Source: Paraburkholderia lycopersici (GTDB lineage Bacteria > Pseudomonadota > Gammaproteobacteria > Burkholderiales > Burkholderiaceae). Taken from it: DNA of 64,000 nt. The notes below the pieces were generated by a model. It was not told the DNA's origin, searched no databases, and worked only from the letters and a program-made list of their open reading frames with translations. Each line of letters starts with the position of its first letter. Position 1 is the first letter of the stretch. Below are positions 1 through 8,459 of the stretch, piece after piece. A program made the translations under genes and the position numbers. Location of the stretch: the NCBI RefSeq assembly GCF_900096975.1, contig NZ_FMYQ01000014.1, forward strand, positions 1 to 64,000, read 5' to 3'.

Positions 1-165
1 CTCTTGATACTTTTGCTGCTCCCGGCCGCCCAGAAGGACTGCCGGGTCGCCGCCGCATCAAGCGCCCACACTTATCGGCTGTAAATTTTTAAAGAGCATT
101 CGCGAAACCCGCCGTACAACCACTCACTGCCCGGCGTTTTCTGCGTTGCTGCGTCAGCAGCAGAG
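1..165 (-). other. rRNA operon leader with boxA antitermination site
   Basis: This is the transcribed leader between the promoter at 173-201 and a 16S rRNA gene expected just beyond position 1. On the minus strand, 88-98 reads TGCTCTTTAAA, matching rrn boxA. It is followed by a stretch ending GTGTGGGCGC that resembles the sequence after boxA in enterobacterial rrn leaders. A small GCTG/CAGC hairpin lies near 148-160. BoxA binds the NusB/S10 antitermination complex. No mature rRNA sequence is present here. Confidence 0.8.
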
Positions 166-172
166 AAACGAG

Positions 173-201
173 ATTATGAAGACTGCCGGGCGATCTGTCA
201 A
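173..201 (-). promoter_or_regulatory. rRNA operon promoter (P1-like)
   Basis: Read on the minus strand, a perfect -35 hexamer TTGACA (196-201) is followed after exactly 17 bases by CATAAT (173-178). An A-run lies just upstream of the -35 (about 205-212), as in UP elements of stable-RNA promoters. The transcript runs left into a boxA-containing leader and then out of the window. The rRNA genes themselves are not in the window. Confidence 0.85.
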
Positions 202-534
202 CAGGTTTTTTTACATCGCTCAACCTGCCGCTCTACTTCGTACCGCCCGCAGACCCAGATGCCACAAGGCTTTCGCCCGGGCTTCCCGTCTCCCCCGCGC
301 CGTCATCGAAAGCGCGAAAGACCGGAATTCTAGTCACAGGGATGACATCTTGCAAGCGGTTTTTTCCTATAGCAGTCGTCATAGAATCTCCGGCCGATGT
401 CCGCTCGCCACGCCGCAACAACGATCGCGTATCGCGCCTGCCCCGCCCATCCGGCGCGCTCCTGCTGCCCAATCCGATGGCGCGCAAGGAACCGACTAGA
501 ATATGGGGTTCTCTGCACCCCAACTCACAGATTT
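202..534. other. Intergenic region, no gene recognised
   Basis: About 330 bases lie between the divergent rRNA promoter and the DUF2863 gene. Open frames here are arginine-rich shadow frames with no family resemblance. A TAGAAT at 382-387 could be a -10 for the plus-strand gene, but I found no convincing -35. The frame of the next gene stays open back to 397, but the extra residues look non-coding. Confidence 0.5.
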
Positions 535-1749
535 ATGCGCTCGCGAATCGCCAAACGCCTTCCTCCTGACGCCGACAAGCTTGTCGGCCTCTCGCTCGCC
601 CTGTTCGCCTCGGGCAGCCGCACCGAAGACCGCTTCTGGGAGGCCAAGCTCGACACGCTGCTCGCGAAGGTCGTGCGCAACGGCAATCAGACCACGCTCG
701 ACGCCGCGCTCGATCATCTCCAGCAGAATCACCCCGACGCCTACGGCGCGCTCGCCGACATGGCCGAGACGCACAGCGAATCGTTCATCGTCGAACACGA
801 AGGCGCGCAATATGAGGCGCTGCTCGTCGCCGCCCCCGTGCTGGCCTGGACACGCTACGTCATCCCGTCAGGTCCGCTGAAGGGCGACGCGTCCGACGCC
901 CTGCGCACCCATCTCCAGGCTCACGTCCTCGCGAGCGGCACGCGCGTGGCGATGGCCCCTTATCTGTATAGCATCGACCAGTTGCCACGCCATCACGTCG
1001 AAACCTGGCGCCTCGCGCAACAGCTCTCACAGGCTGCGCTGAGCGGCAGCCCGGCGAAGATCAGTTCGGGCGAACTGCCGGAAACTTCGCCGATCCTCGC
1101 CGATCCGCGTTTCCTGCTTGCCATCGTTGCCGCGCCGGTCGGCGCACCGCTCTTCCGCTGGCAGGAAGAAGAGCACGGCACGCGCATCGAGCGCGGCCAG
1201 TGCCTCGAGCAGTGGGCGACACAGGGGGGCGCCAACCTTGCCGTCGTCATGCCGGGCTGCGAATTCGAGTGCCTGTTGCCGGACGCCTATTACTCCGCGT
1301 GCCGCGACGCCGACGAGCGCGTTCGCCCGCACACGATCCGCACCGCCGTGCGCTACCTGCTCGACACGATCGGCGCGGGTGCGCAAGACCTGCGCGCCGT
1401 CGTCGCAGGCTTCGGCGAGCGCCGTATCGACGAATACCGCATCGGCTTCACCAGGCGCGGCAGCAACGATGTCCTCTACGGCGTGGTATGGCCGCTTTAC
1501 GGCCGCGAGAACGGTGACGCCGATATCGACGAAGAACCGACGGAGGACAACGTCAGCAACGGTCCGCTCGAAGAAATCGTCGCACTGCTCAAGGAGTCGG
1601 GCATCACCGACATCCGTCGCCACGCTGGCCGCTTCGAGCCGGAATATTGCGATGACTGCGGCGTCCCCCTCTATGCGGATCCTCTCGGCGAGATCGTCCA
1701 CGCCGAGATGCCGGAAGATGCTGAGCCCGTACAGCCACACTTCCACTAG
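535..1749 (+). CDS. DUF2863 family protein
   Basis: A protein of 404 residues that I recognise as the DUF2863 family, widespread in Burkholderiaceae and of unknown function. It is predicted soluble: no signal peptide or membrane segment is visible. Near the C-terminus a CDDC motif (YCDDCGVPLY) could bind metal, followed by a His-containing acidic tail. The frame is open upstream to 397, but the ATG at 535 (MRSRIAKRLPP) is preferred because the upstream residues are Arg/Cys/Pro-rich and unlike coding sequence. No strong ribosome site precedes it. A terminator follows 24 bases after the stop, so it is probably monocistronic. Confidence 0.85.
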   Translation: MRSRIAKRLPPDADKLVGLSLALFASGSRTEDRFWEAKLDTLLAKVVRNGNQTTLDAALDHLQQNHPDAYGALADMAETHSESFIVEHEGAQYEALLVAAPVLAWTRYVIPSGPLKGDASDALRTHLQAHVLASGTRVAMAPYLYSIDQLPRHHVETWRLAQQLSQAALSGSPAKISSGELPETSPILADPRFLLAIVAAPVGAPLFRWQEEEHGTRIERGQCLEQWATQGGANLAVVMPGCEFECLLPDAYYSACRDADERVRPHTIRTAVRYLLDTIGAGAQDLRAVVAGFGERRIDEYRIGFTRRGSNDVLYGVVWPLYGRENGDADIDEEPTEDNVSNGPLEEIVALLKESGITDIRRHAGRFEPEYCDDCGVPLYADPLGEIVHAEMPEDAEPVQPHFH

Positions 1750-1772
1750 GACAACGCCTAAATTCCTACCCG

Positions 1773-1800
1773 GTCCCGCCTGTGTGCGGGACTTTTTTTT
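1773..1800 (+). terminator. Intrinsic terminator after the DUF2863 gene
   Basis: A 7-bp perfect stem GTCCCGC/GCGGGAC (1773-1779 with 1786-1792) with a 6-base loop is followed directly by eight T residues. Confidence 0.9.
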
Positions 1801-1945
1801 GCCCTATGTCTTATGCCTTTTGGACAGGCCGCCAGCGCGCAACCTTTTTGTCATCATGGTGCTGTTGGTCTGGTTCACCGCCGCGCAAAAGCGGCACGCG
1901 TTGCACAACATTTCGAGAGACCGTCAACGAGAGGAGGGCAAATCC

Positions 1946-2881
1946 ATGCGGTTCGTTGTACTCAATCCGGACGCCGAAAGGCGCGAAGGGCTCAAGGCGC
2001 TGTTAAGACAAATCGACCGGCGCGCACGCTTTAACGATGCGCCGGACTGGCGAGGCGCCGAGCGCGCCATGCAACGCTTCACGCCCAACCTGCTCGTCAT
2101 CGACTGGCACGATCGCATATGCGCGGGCGAACTGCGTCAATTCGTCATGCGGCACCGCAGCCTGCCCGTCGCCGTGCTCGTGGACAGCGTCGAAACGCCG
2201 GTCACTGTGCGGGCGCTCATCGACGAAGGTGCGCGCGGCATCATCCGGCGCACGACGGACTCCATCCTGATCGTAAAATTTCTGGAGCTCATCCTGCTTG
2301 GCGGCGATCATCTGCCGGCCGACGTGCTCGGACCCTTCGCCCCGTGGCCGCTGCCGCCCCGGCGCAACGCCAAGGAGGCGGCGCAGGCTCGCAAGCTGCG
2401 CCCGAAGGTTCACCTTTCACCGCGTCAGGAGCAGATCCTGCGGTGCGTCCATATGGGCAATACGAACAAGATGATCGCGCGCGCGCTCGGGATCAGCGAG
2501 GGCACTGTGAAAGTCCATCTGACAAGCATCTTTCAGCAGCTCGGCGCGCCCAATCGCGCAGCGGCCGTCGCCATCTACAACGGTTTGCTTGCGAACCAGC
2601 TGCAGGTACTGCGCGCCCAGTGCGAGCGGTCACCCCAGCCGAAGCATGGCGAGCATGGTCCAGTGCCGTTGCGCGCACGCGAGACCCTGACGTTTCGCTA
2701 TCCGTTGCTGTCAAGCGACAATGCCGAGGCGCTTCCCATCGCCGCAGAGCCGCACGCGCCGTACGGCACCCCCGTTCCAGGCGAGCTGATACAGCCTGCC
2801 GGGGCTGACGAAGCCAGCGAATGCCCCGACGAAGAAGCGCCGGGGCCCGCTCGCGCACACGTTTTGCCTTCCAACGAGTAA
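1946..2881 (+). CDS. LuxR/NarL-type response regulator with degenerate receiver
   Basis: 311 residues. Residues 1-120 form a receiver-like domain and about 155-215 a LuxR-type helix-turn-helix (LSPRQEQILRCV, GISEGTVKVHL), followed by an unusual tail of about 95 residues. The receiver has an Asp at 53 in the phosphoacceptor position, but the usual acidic pair is N-P-D (7-9) and the conserved Lys is replaced by Arg (101/102). Phosphorylation may therefore be impaired or absent. The start is set by GAGGAGG at 1931-1937, nine bases before the ATG; the frame open upstream to 1118 is a shadow of DUF2863. No histidine kinase lies nearby. The next gene starts 10 bases downstream, so the two are probably co-transcribed. 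Confidence 0.85.
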   Translation: MRFVVLNPDAERREGLKALLRQIDRRARFNDAPDWRGAERAMQRFTPNLLVIDWHDRICAGELRQFVMRHRSLPVAVLVDSVETPVTVRALIDEGARGIIRRTTDSILIVKFLELILLGGDHLPADVLGPFAPWPLPPRRNAKEAAQARKLRPKVHLSPRQEQILRCVHMGNTNKMIARALGISEGTVKVHLTSIFQQLGAPNRAAAVAIYNGLLANQLQVLRAQCERSPQPKHGEHGPVPLRARETLTFRYPLLSSDNAEALPIAAEPHAPYGTPVPGELIQPAGADEASECPDEEAPGPARAHVLPSNE

Positions 2882-2891
2882 TATTAAGCAC

Positions 2892-3566
2892 ATGGGGTTC
2901 CTATTTACGCCGCTTCCACTGTGGGTTGCTATCGGTGCATGGGTTGTCACCGTGGGGTTGCTCGCACTTGCGTTATGGAAGAACCCCTTCAAGCGTCTTC
3001 AGGACGCGACGCTCCAGCACGTGTGGCTCGCGATCGTCGTCGCGATCTCCGTGCTGTGGGCGAGCAACGCGTGGCTCGAAGACGGCACCGTGCTGCACCT
3101 GCTCGGCGCCACGCTCGTGGTCACGCTGTTCGACTGGGGGCTCGCACTCGTCGCCATGGGCGTCGTCGTCGGGCTCGCGGCGCTGATCTTCGACGCCCCC
3201 TGGGAGGGCGTCGCTCTTACTTTCCTGATATTCGGCGCCTTCCCTGTCGCAATTTCAGCGCTGCTGCAGCGCGCCTGCACTGCCTGGCTGCCGCGCAATC
3301 TTTTCATGTTCATCGTCGGCCAAGGGTTCGTGTCGCCCGCCATCGCCGTTTCGGCAGCAGCCTGGCTGGCGCTCGGTACCCATGTCGCGCTCAATGGCGG
3401 ATCGGCGCTCACTGTGCCTGCCGGTTATGCATTCAGCGTATTCCTGCTCGCCTCGGGGGAAGCCTGGTTCACCGGCATGGCAACCGCGTTGATTGCCGTC
3501 TATCGTCCGGCGTGGGTCACCACCTACGACGTGCGCCGATATCGCCTAGGCGGACCGCGGACCTGA
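2892..3566 (+). CDS. CbiM-like integral membrane protein (ECF-type permease family)
   Basis: 224 residues with about six hydrophobic segments across the whole length, typical of an integral inner-membrane protein. I associate it with the energy-coupling-factor/CbiM-like permease proteins of Burkholderia, which are often annotated as nickel or cobalt transport components. The metal-binding N-terminus of true CbiM (His at positions 1-3 of the mature protein) is not visible, so the substrate is unknown. No ATPase or T component is adjacent. It lies 10 bases after the LuxR-type gene. Confidence 0.6.
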   Translation: MGFLFTPLPLWVAIGAWVVTVGLLALALWKNPFKRLQDATLQHVWLAIVVAISVLWASNAWLEDGTVLHLLGATLVVTLFDWGLALVAMGVVVGLAALIFDAPWEGVALTFLIFGAFPVAISALLQRACTAWLPRNLFMFIVGQGFVSPAIAVSAAAWLALGTHVALNGGSALTVPAGYAFSVFLLASGEAWFTGMATALIAVYRPAWVTTYDVRRYRLGGPRT

Positions 3567-3705
3567 CAGGCATTGGCCGGTTGCCCCACCGCAAGTGGTG
3601 TGAAATGGCGGGCGCGGCGACTCGTCGCGCCCGGACGCTAGCACTCGCGTAGCGGCGTTTGCGCCGGTCACACCCTTCGAATCGACGAAATAAATTGTTT
3701 CCGGA

Positions 3706-3734
3706 TTGAACTCATCCGGGCTACGCAGCATCTT
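3706..3734 (+). promoter_or_regulatory. Candidate promoter for the secreted protein gene
   Basis: TTGAAC (3706-3711), a 17-base spacer, then CATCTT (3729-3734). Transcription would begin near 3741, which favours the ATG at 3774 over an upstream GTG at 3738. A CCGGAT/ATCCGG inverted repeat (3701-3719) overlaps the -35. Confidence 0.4.
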
Positions 3735-3773
3735 ACCGTGCCTGACGTTCCACCCCTCTTCCCTAGCAAGCAG

Positions 3774-4448
3774 ATGGACTGCAACCATGCATCCCGCCGG
3801 CTGCGATGCGTAGCCGGCCACCTGGCTGCGTGCGCCGTGAGCCTCATGCTCATCGCCACACCGGCCGTCCAGGCCGATCAGCTCGATCAGCACAACGATC
3901 TCGTCAATCAGTTCGTCACCCAGATGCACGCCGACCCGCTCGTCGCGGACTGCGCGGCGCACGGCGACTTCGTTGCGAGCACCTCCGCCGCACTCGATCA
4001 CATCGAGTTTCCACCCAGTTCGTTCGACAGCGCGCACGCGAGCGTGACGCCATGGAACGACTCGTTCGACGAAGGCAAGCAACGCGTGAAGGTCGATACG
4101 ATCGTGACCGTCGACGGCATCGGCATACCCAAGGAAGGCGGCACCGCGCCCTACGATCTGAAGTTTCGCTGCGGCTATGTCGGCCAGCAAATGCTCGCGT
4201 TTAGCTGGAACGATCCAGTCCCGCCGGCTCGTGCGCGTAGCGAGCGCGGCACGGCGTCTCACGGCAGCGCGCACGTGAAAGGCAAGCATTCGACGAAGAA
4301 GGCCACCGGCAAGGGCTCGAAGAAAGTGGCGCCGGGCAAGTCAAGCCACAAGCCGTCGAGCAGCGGCACGAAGTCGGCCGGCAAGTCCGCAACGACGAAA
4401 TCCACTGCGAAGAAGACCACATCGAAGAAGAAGACGACAGCTCACTGA
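3774..4448 (+). CDS. Secreted protein with basic Lys/Ser/Thr-rich tail
   Basis: 224 residues. An N-terminal signal peptide is clear: a basic start (RRLRC), a hydrophobic core, then a cleavage-like VQA-DQ near residue 34. The mature globular part (about 35-150) has conserved-looking Cys residues (DCAAHG, RCGYVG) that could form a disulfide. From about residue 155 the sequence becomes a Lys/Ser/Thr/Gly-rich low-complexity tail to the end. Related Burkholderia proteins may be labelled BspC-domain proteins, but that is a weak recollection. The ATG at 3774 gives a normal-length signal peptide; GTG at 3738 would put twelve residues before it. It is flanked by its own promoter and terminator. Confidence 0.65.
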   Translation: MDCNHASRRLRCVAGHLAACAVSLMLIATPAVQADQLDQHNDLVNQFVTQMHADPLVADCAAHGDFVASTSAALDHIEFPPSSFDSAHASVTPWNDSFDEGKQRVKVDTIVTVDGIGIPKEGGTAPYDLKFRCGYVGQQMLAFSWNDPVPPARARSERGTASHGSAHVKGKHSTKKATGKGSKKVAPGKSSHKPSSSGTKSAGKSATTKSTAKKTTSKKKTTAH

Positions 4449-4469
4449 TCTCGTCGACGTCCTCGATGC

Positions 4470-4504
4470 AAAAAGGGGGAAGCGGCCAGGCCGCCTCCCC
4501 CTTT
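4470..4504. terminator. Bidirectional terminator between convergent genes
   Basis: A long stem, AAAGGGGG-A-GCGGCC paired with GGCCGC-TCCCCCTTT, has an A-run on its left and a T-run on its right. It can serve both the secreted protein gene (plus) and the carboxypeptidase gene (minus). Confidence 0.85.
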
Positions 4505-4533
4505 CTTCGAGTACGCGCGGATTCAAACGCGCA

Positions 4534-5697
4534 TCATGCAACCGTCTCGACGTGGTGCAGAATGGCCTGCAGCATCGCGGCGCCCAGTGCGGCGCTGCGC
4601 TCGCCGCTCCAGCCCACCCGTTCGTCGGGCAGGTTGGCGTTGTCCTTGAATGGCATCTCGAGCGTGAGCGACAGGCAGCCATGGCGATGGCCGATGTACT
4701 TCGATGCGAGCTTGAGCGCGTCCTCGCGATAGCGGCTCGCTTCGTAGCCGTGCTGGTCCTGGAAGTCGGGGCTCGCCACCTTGAACGCGTCGATGAACGC
4801 CTTCTGCCCGGCGCGTTGCTGATCGGTAAAGCCCGGCAGCATCTCCGAGCCCGCCACGAACACATAAGGCAGCGTTTCGTCGCCGTGGATGTCGAAGAAG
4901 AGATCGACTCCTGTCTGCTCGATCGCATCGCGCACGACCAGCACTTCGGGACTGCGCTGCGCGTCCGGCTCCATCCATTCGCGGTTCAGGTTCGCACCCA
5001 CGGCGTTGGTGCGCAGATTGCCGTGCACGCTGCCATCCGGGTTCATGTTGGGCACGATATGGAACACGGCGCGGTCGTAGAGCTTGCGCGCGACCGGATC
5101 GCCCGCCCAGTCTCCCCATCCCGCGAGGCGCTTGACGAGACCCTCCACAAACCATTCGGCCATGCTCTCGCCAGGGTGCTGGCGCGCGATGATCCACACG
5201 GTCTTTTTCGGCTTGCCCTCGGGAACGGTTTCGCCCGGCATGCCGAGCGAAAGCAACGTGATCGGCCGGCCCTCCACGCTCTGGCCCAGCTCCGTGAGCG
5301 TCGCGTGCGGCAACTGCTGCAGCGCGCCGAGAAACTCCGAGTGGCGCTCCTCGCTATACGGCTCGAAATACGCGTAGTAAATGCTGTCGAAGTCGGGCGT
5401 GTGATCGATCACGAGCTGTTTGCCGTCGTACGAGGTCGGCACGCGGAACCAGTTCACGCGGTCGTAGCTCGCCACCGCCTGGTAGTCGCGCCAGCCGTCG
5501 GGAAACGCGCAGGCAGATGCGTTCTCGAACGTCATCACGCAACGCTCGCCGCGCGCGCCCGACAGGCGGAAGTAGAACCACTGCGCGAATTCCGACTGGT
5601 TGTCCGCGCGCACGCGCAAGCGGATGTCGTCGGCGCTGTCGCACGACAAAACCTCGATCGCGCCGGCATCGAACTGGCTGGTGATGGCAATCGTCAT
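4534..5697 (-). CDS. M14-family zinc carboxypeptidase (cytosolic type)
   Basis: 387 residues. Residues 1-120 form the beta-rich N-terminal domain typical of cytosolic carboxypeptidase-like M14 proteins; the peptidase domain follows. Zinc ligands are visible as HPGE (H174, E177) and the His of FDIHGDE (H271), and the catalytic Glu as LTLEMPFKD (E347). No signal peptide is seen. Substrate is unknown; eukaryotic relatives deglutamylate tubulin, which does not apply here. I chose the ATG at 5697 because GAAGGAA precedes it; a GTG at 5718, directly after the yaaA stop, would add seven residues. It follows yaaA and is probably co-transcribed. Confidence 0.85.
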   Translation of the reverse strand: MTIAITSQFDAGAIEVLSCDSADDIRLRVRADNQSEFAQWFYFRLSGARGERCVMTFENASACAFPDGWRDYQAVASYDRVNWFRVPTSYDGKQLVIDHTPDFDSIYYAYFEPYSEERHSEFLGALQQLPHATLTELGQSVEGRPITLLSLGMPGETVPEGKPKKTVWIIARQHPGESMAEWFVEGLVKRLAGWGDWAGDPVARKLYDRAVFHIVPNMNPDGSVHGNLRTNAVGANLNREWMEPDAQRSPEVLVVRDAIEQTGVDLFFDIHGDETLPYVFVAGSEMLPGFTDQQRAGQKAFIDAFKVASPDFQDQHGYEASRYREDALKLASKYIGHRHGCLSLTLEMPFKDNANLPDERVGWSGERSAALGAAMLQAILHHVETVA

Positions 5698-5718
5698 GGT
5701 GGTTTCCTTCTCGCTCAC

Positions 5719-6495
5719 TTATTCGGCTGTGCGCCGGCGAAATACATAAGTCGAATCGTTCGATGCGGACGCATCGAACGCGTAGCCTTCCACGTCGAAC
5801 GCTCTGAGCGCCTCGGGCTCGGCAATGCGGTTCTCGACGGCATAACGCGCCATCAAGCCGCGCGCCCGCTTCGCGTGGAAGCTGATGATCTTGTAGCGGC
5901 CGCCCTTCCAGTCCTCGAACACGGGCGTGATGACGGGCGCCGCGAGCTTCTTCGGCTTGACGGCCTTGAAGTACTCGTTCGACGCGCAGTTCACCAGCAC
6001 GCGCGCGCCCTTGCGCTCGAGCTGTGCGTTGAGCGCATGCGTGATGCGCTCGCCCCAGAATGCGTAGAGATCCTTGCCGCGCGCGTTCTCGAAGCGCGTG
6101 CCCATTTCCAGGCGATACGGCTGCAGCAGATCGAGCGGACGCAGCAGGCCATAGAGCCCCGAGAGCACGCGCACGTGCTGTTGCGCATAGTCGAGATCCG
6201 CCGACGAGAGCGACTTCGCGTCGAGGCCTTCGTAGACGTCGCCGTTGAACGCGAGCACGGCCTGCTTCGCGTTGGCCTGGCTGAACTGCTTCGACCAGTC
6301 GGCATACCGCTGGAAGTTCAGGCGTGCGAGCGGGTCGGAGATGCTCATGAGCGAGCCGATCTGCTGAGGCGAGAGGCGGCGCAGACCTTCGATCAGCTCG
6401 GCTGCGTCGTCGACGAAATCGGGAATGGTGTGGGTCTCGATGTGCGCCGGCGTGTCATAGTCGAGCGATTTGGCCGGCGACAGAACGATTATCAT
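5719..6495 (-). CDS. yaaA: Peroxide stress protein YaaA (DUF328)
   Basis: 258 residues, the usual length for the YaaA/DUF328 family. The family signature start MIIVLSPAKSLDYDTP is present. In Escherichia coli YaaA limits free iron and DNA damage during hydrogen peroxide stress. The protein looks cytosolic. It is divergent from the PIN-domain gene across about 65 bases and is followed at once by the M14 carboxypeptidase gene. I saw no OxyR-like site that I would call. Confidence 0.93.
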   Translation of the reverse strand: MIIVLSPAKSLDYDTPAHIETHTIPDFVDDAAELIEGLRRLSPQQIGSLMSISDPLARLNFQRYADWSKQFSQANAKQAVLAFNGDVYEGLDAKSLSSADLDYAQQHVRVLSGLYGLLRPLDLLQPYRLEMGTRFENARGKDLYAFWGERITHALNAQLERKGARVLVNCASNEYFKAVKPKKLAAPVITPVFEDWKGGRYKIISFHAKRARGLMARYAVENRIAEPEALRAFDVEGYAFDASASNDSTYVFRRRTAE

Positions 6496-6560
6496 AGAGG
6501 CTTGCAGGCACGCGCGTGCCGATGTTCAAAGGCGAAAGCCCGATTGTAGCGAATTCACGA

Positions 6561-7073
6561 ATGACCGGCCTCACGCCCCCAACCGCCCTCCCCCTCTCCG
6601 CCGCCGCGCGCCCCCTTCCCGTGGTTCTCGATTCGAACGTCTGGCTCGATATTCTCGTGTTCGACGATCGGCACACGCGTCCCATTCGCTCGGCGCTCGA
6701 ACACGGCGCGATCGAGGCGCTCATCGACGCGCGCTGCCAGGCCGAACTGGCCCACGTGCTCGACTATCCGCAGTTCGCCGGACGTGGCGTCGCGAAGGCG
6801 GACGCCCTGGCGGCGCTAGCCGGTTTCGTCACGCTGATCGACCCGCCCGCGCTTCCCGCCGATGCGCGCCCGTTGCCGCGATGCCGCGACCGCGACGACC
6901 AGAAATTCCTCGAACTCGCATACGCGAGCGGCGCGCAATGGCTCGTCTCGAAGGACCGCGCGGTGCTCAAGCTCGCACGGCGCGTAGCGCGCGACTTCGG
7001 CTTTCGCATCGCGACGCCCGACACCTTCGTCGCCGAATGCGTTCAGGGCGCGGCCGCGTCGGCGCAAGCCTGA
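6561..7073 (+). CDS. PIN-domain putative ribonuclease (toxin-type), orphan
   Basis: 170 residues. PIN-domain acidic residues are visible in VLDSNVWLDIL near the N-terminus, DRDDQKFLELA in the middle and LVSKDRAVL toward the end. The family is annotated as putative toxin component, PIN family, and its members are Mg-dependent RNases. No antitoxin-sized gene lies next to it, so a toxin role is unproven. ATG at 6561 is preferred over a frame open from 6516, which would overlap the yaaA promoter region. No strong ribosome site is seen for either start. Confidence 0.75.
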   Translation: MTGLTPPTALPLSAAARPLPVVLDSNVWLDILVFDDRHTRPIRSALEHGAIEALIDARCQAELAHVLDYPQFAGRGVAKADALAALAGFVTLIDPPALPADARPLPRCRDRDDQKFLELAYASGAQWLVSKDRAVLKLARRVARDFGFRIATPDTFVAECVQGAAASAQA

Positions 7074-7174
7074 TGACGCAGCACTGAAGGGCGTGCACTC
7101 GCGCTGTCCACCGCAGCCGCGCCGATTTGCCTACAATCGGTCTTTCCCGTTCCAACGCCACCCCTGCCCGCGAC

Positions 7175-8365
7175 ATGAACGCACCGCACCCCACGCAAAC
7201 GACGCAGCCCCCCCTGCTCACGCCCTCTTTTCCGTCGCGTCTGCCGAACGTCGGCACGACGATCTTCACCGTGATGAGCGCGCTCGCCGCCGAAAAGGGC
7301 GCGGTGAACCTGGGCCAGGGCTTTCCCGACTTCGACTGCGACGCGCGCATTGTCGACGCCGTCGCGCAAGCCATGCGCGAGGGCCACAACCAGTACTCGC
7401 CGATGGCGGGCGTGGCCGCGCTGCGCGAGGCCATCGCGGACAAGATCGAGCACGTCTACGGCCGCCGCTACGACGCCGGCAGCGAGATCACGGTAACGGC
7501 CGGCGCGACCCAGGCGCTGCTCACGGCGATCCTCGCGACCGTGCACGCGGGCGACGAAGTGATCGTGGTCGAGCCGACCTACGACAGCTATCTGCCGTCG
7601 ATCGAACTGGCGGGCGGCAAGCCCGTGTTCGTGACGCTCGAAGCGCCCGACTACGCGATTCCGTTTGACCGCCTCGCCGCGGCCATCACGCCGAAAACGC
7701 GCCTCATCCTCATCAACACGCCGCACAATCCCACAGGCACGGTCTGGTGCGCCGAGGACATGCGCAAGCTCGAGGCAATCGTGCGCGGCACCAACGTGCT
7801 GATCCTGTCGGACGAGGTGTACGAGCACATGGTCTACGACGGCCAGCCGCACGAGAGCGTGGCGCGCTATCCGGAACTGGCCGCACGCAGCTTCATCGTG
7901 TCGAGCTTCGGCAAGACCTACCACGTGACGGGCTGGAAGGTAGGCTACGTGGCCGCGCCCGCGCCGCTCACGGCCGAGTTTCGCAAGGTGCACCAGTTCA
8001 ACGTGTTCGCCGTGAACACGCCGATGCAGTTCGGCCTCGCGCAATATCTGCGCGACCCGAAGCCTTATCTGGAGCTGCCCGCGTTCTACCAGAAGAAGCG
8101 CGACTTCTTCCGCGCGGGTCTCGCGAATACGCGTTTCAAGCTGCTGCCGTGCGAAGGCACCTACTTCCAGTGCGTCGACTATTCGGCGATCAGCGATCTG
8201 CCCGAAGCCGAATTCTCGAAGTGGCTCACGGCCGAAATCGGCGTGGCCGCCATTCCGGTGTCGGCGTTCTATCACGAGACGCACGAATCGGGCGTGGTGC
8301 GCTTTTGCTTCGCCAAGCAGGAGAGCACGCTCGCGACCGCCATCGAGCGGCTCGCGCGGCTCTGA
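7175..8365 (+). CDS. PLP-dependent aminotransferase, YbdL/methionine-aminotransferase type
   Basis: 396 residues, fold-type I aminotransferase. Landmarks are NLGQGFPDFD near the N-terminus, the cofactor-contact motif NTPHNPTG, DEVYEHMVY, and the PLP lysine in SFGKTYHVTGWKVGY. It most resembles YbdL-type enzymes that act on methionine and aromatic amino acids with 2-oxo acids. The substrate is inferred from family only. The start at 7175 (MNAPHPTQ) is chosen over an upstream ATG at 7127 because a TACAAT -10-like sequence at 7131-7136 overlaps the longer version. The gene stands alone on plus; the next gene converges. Confidence 0.85.
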   Translation: MNAPHPTQTTQPPLLTPSFPSRLPNVGTTIFTVMSALAAEKGAVNLGQGFPDFDCDARIVDAVAQAMREGHNQYSPMAGVAALREAIADKIEHVYGRRYDAGSEITVTAGATQALLTAILATVHAGDEVIVVEPTYDSYLPSIELAGGKPVFVTLEAPDYAIPFDRLAAAITPKTRLILINTPHNPTGTVWCAEDMRKLEAIVRGTNVLILSDEVYEHMVYDGQPHESVARYPELAARSFIVSSFGKTYHVTGWKVGYVAAPAPLTAEFRKVHQFNVFAVNTPMQFGLAQYLRDPKPYLELPAFYQKKRDFFRAGLANTRFKLLPCEGTYFQCVDYSAISDLPEAEFSKWLTAEIGVAAIPVSAFYHETHESGVVRFCFAKQESTLATAIERLARL

Positions 8366-8459
8366 CCTCGGGCGCGCGATGGATACGCGAACGGCGGTGC
8401 GTTCCCGATCCTCGCGCGCAACGGCATGGGAAGCGGCGCGCGCAACGGCGCCGCGGCGC

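Noticed and set aside
397..534. Upstream extension of the DUF2863 frame
   Set aside because: Extra residues are Arg/Cys/Pro-rich and do not fit the family start.
4552..6549. A 665-codon plus-strand open frame
   Set aside because: Antisense to the M14 peptidase and yaaA, with no family resemblance.
6561..7073. Toxin-antitoxin pair
   Set aside because: A PIN protein is present, but no antitoxin-sized gene is next to it.
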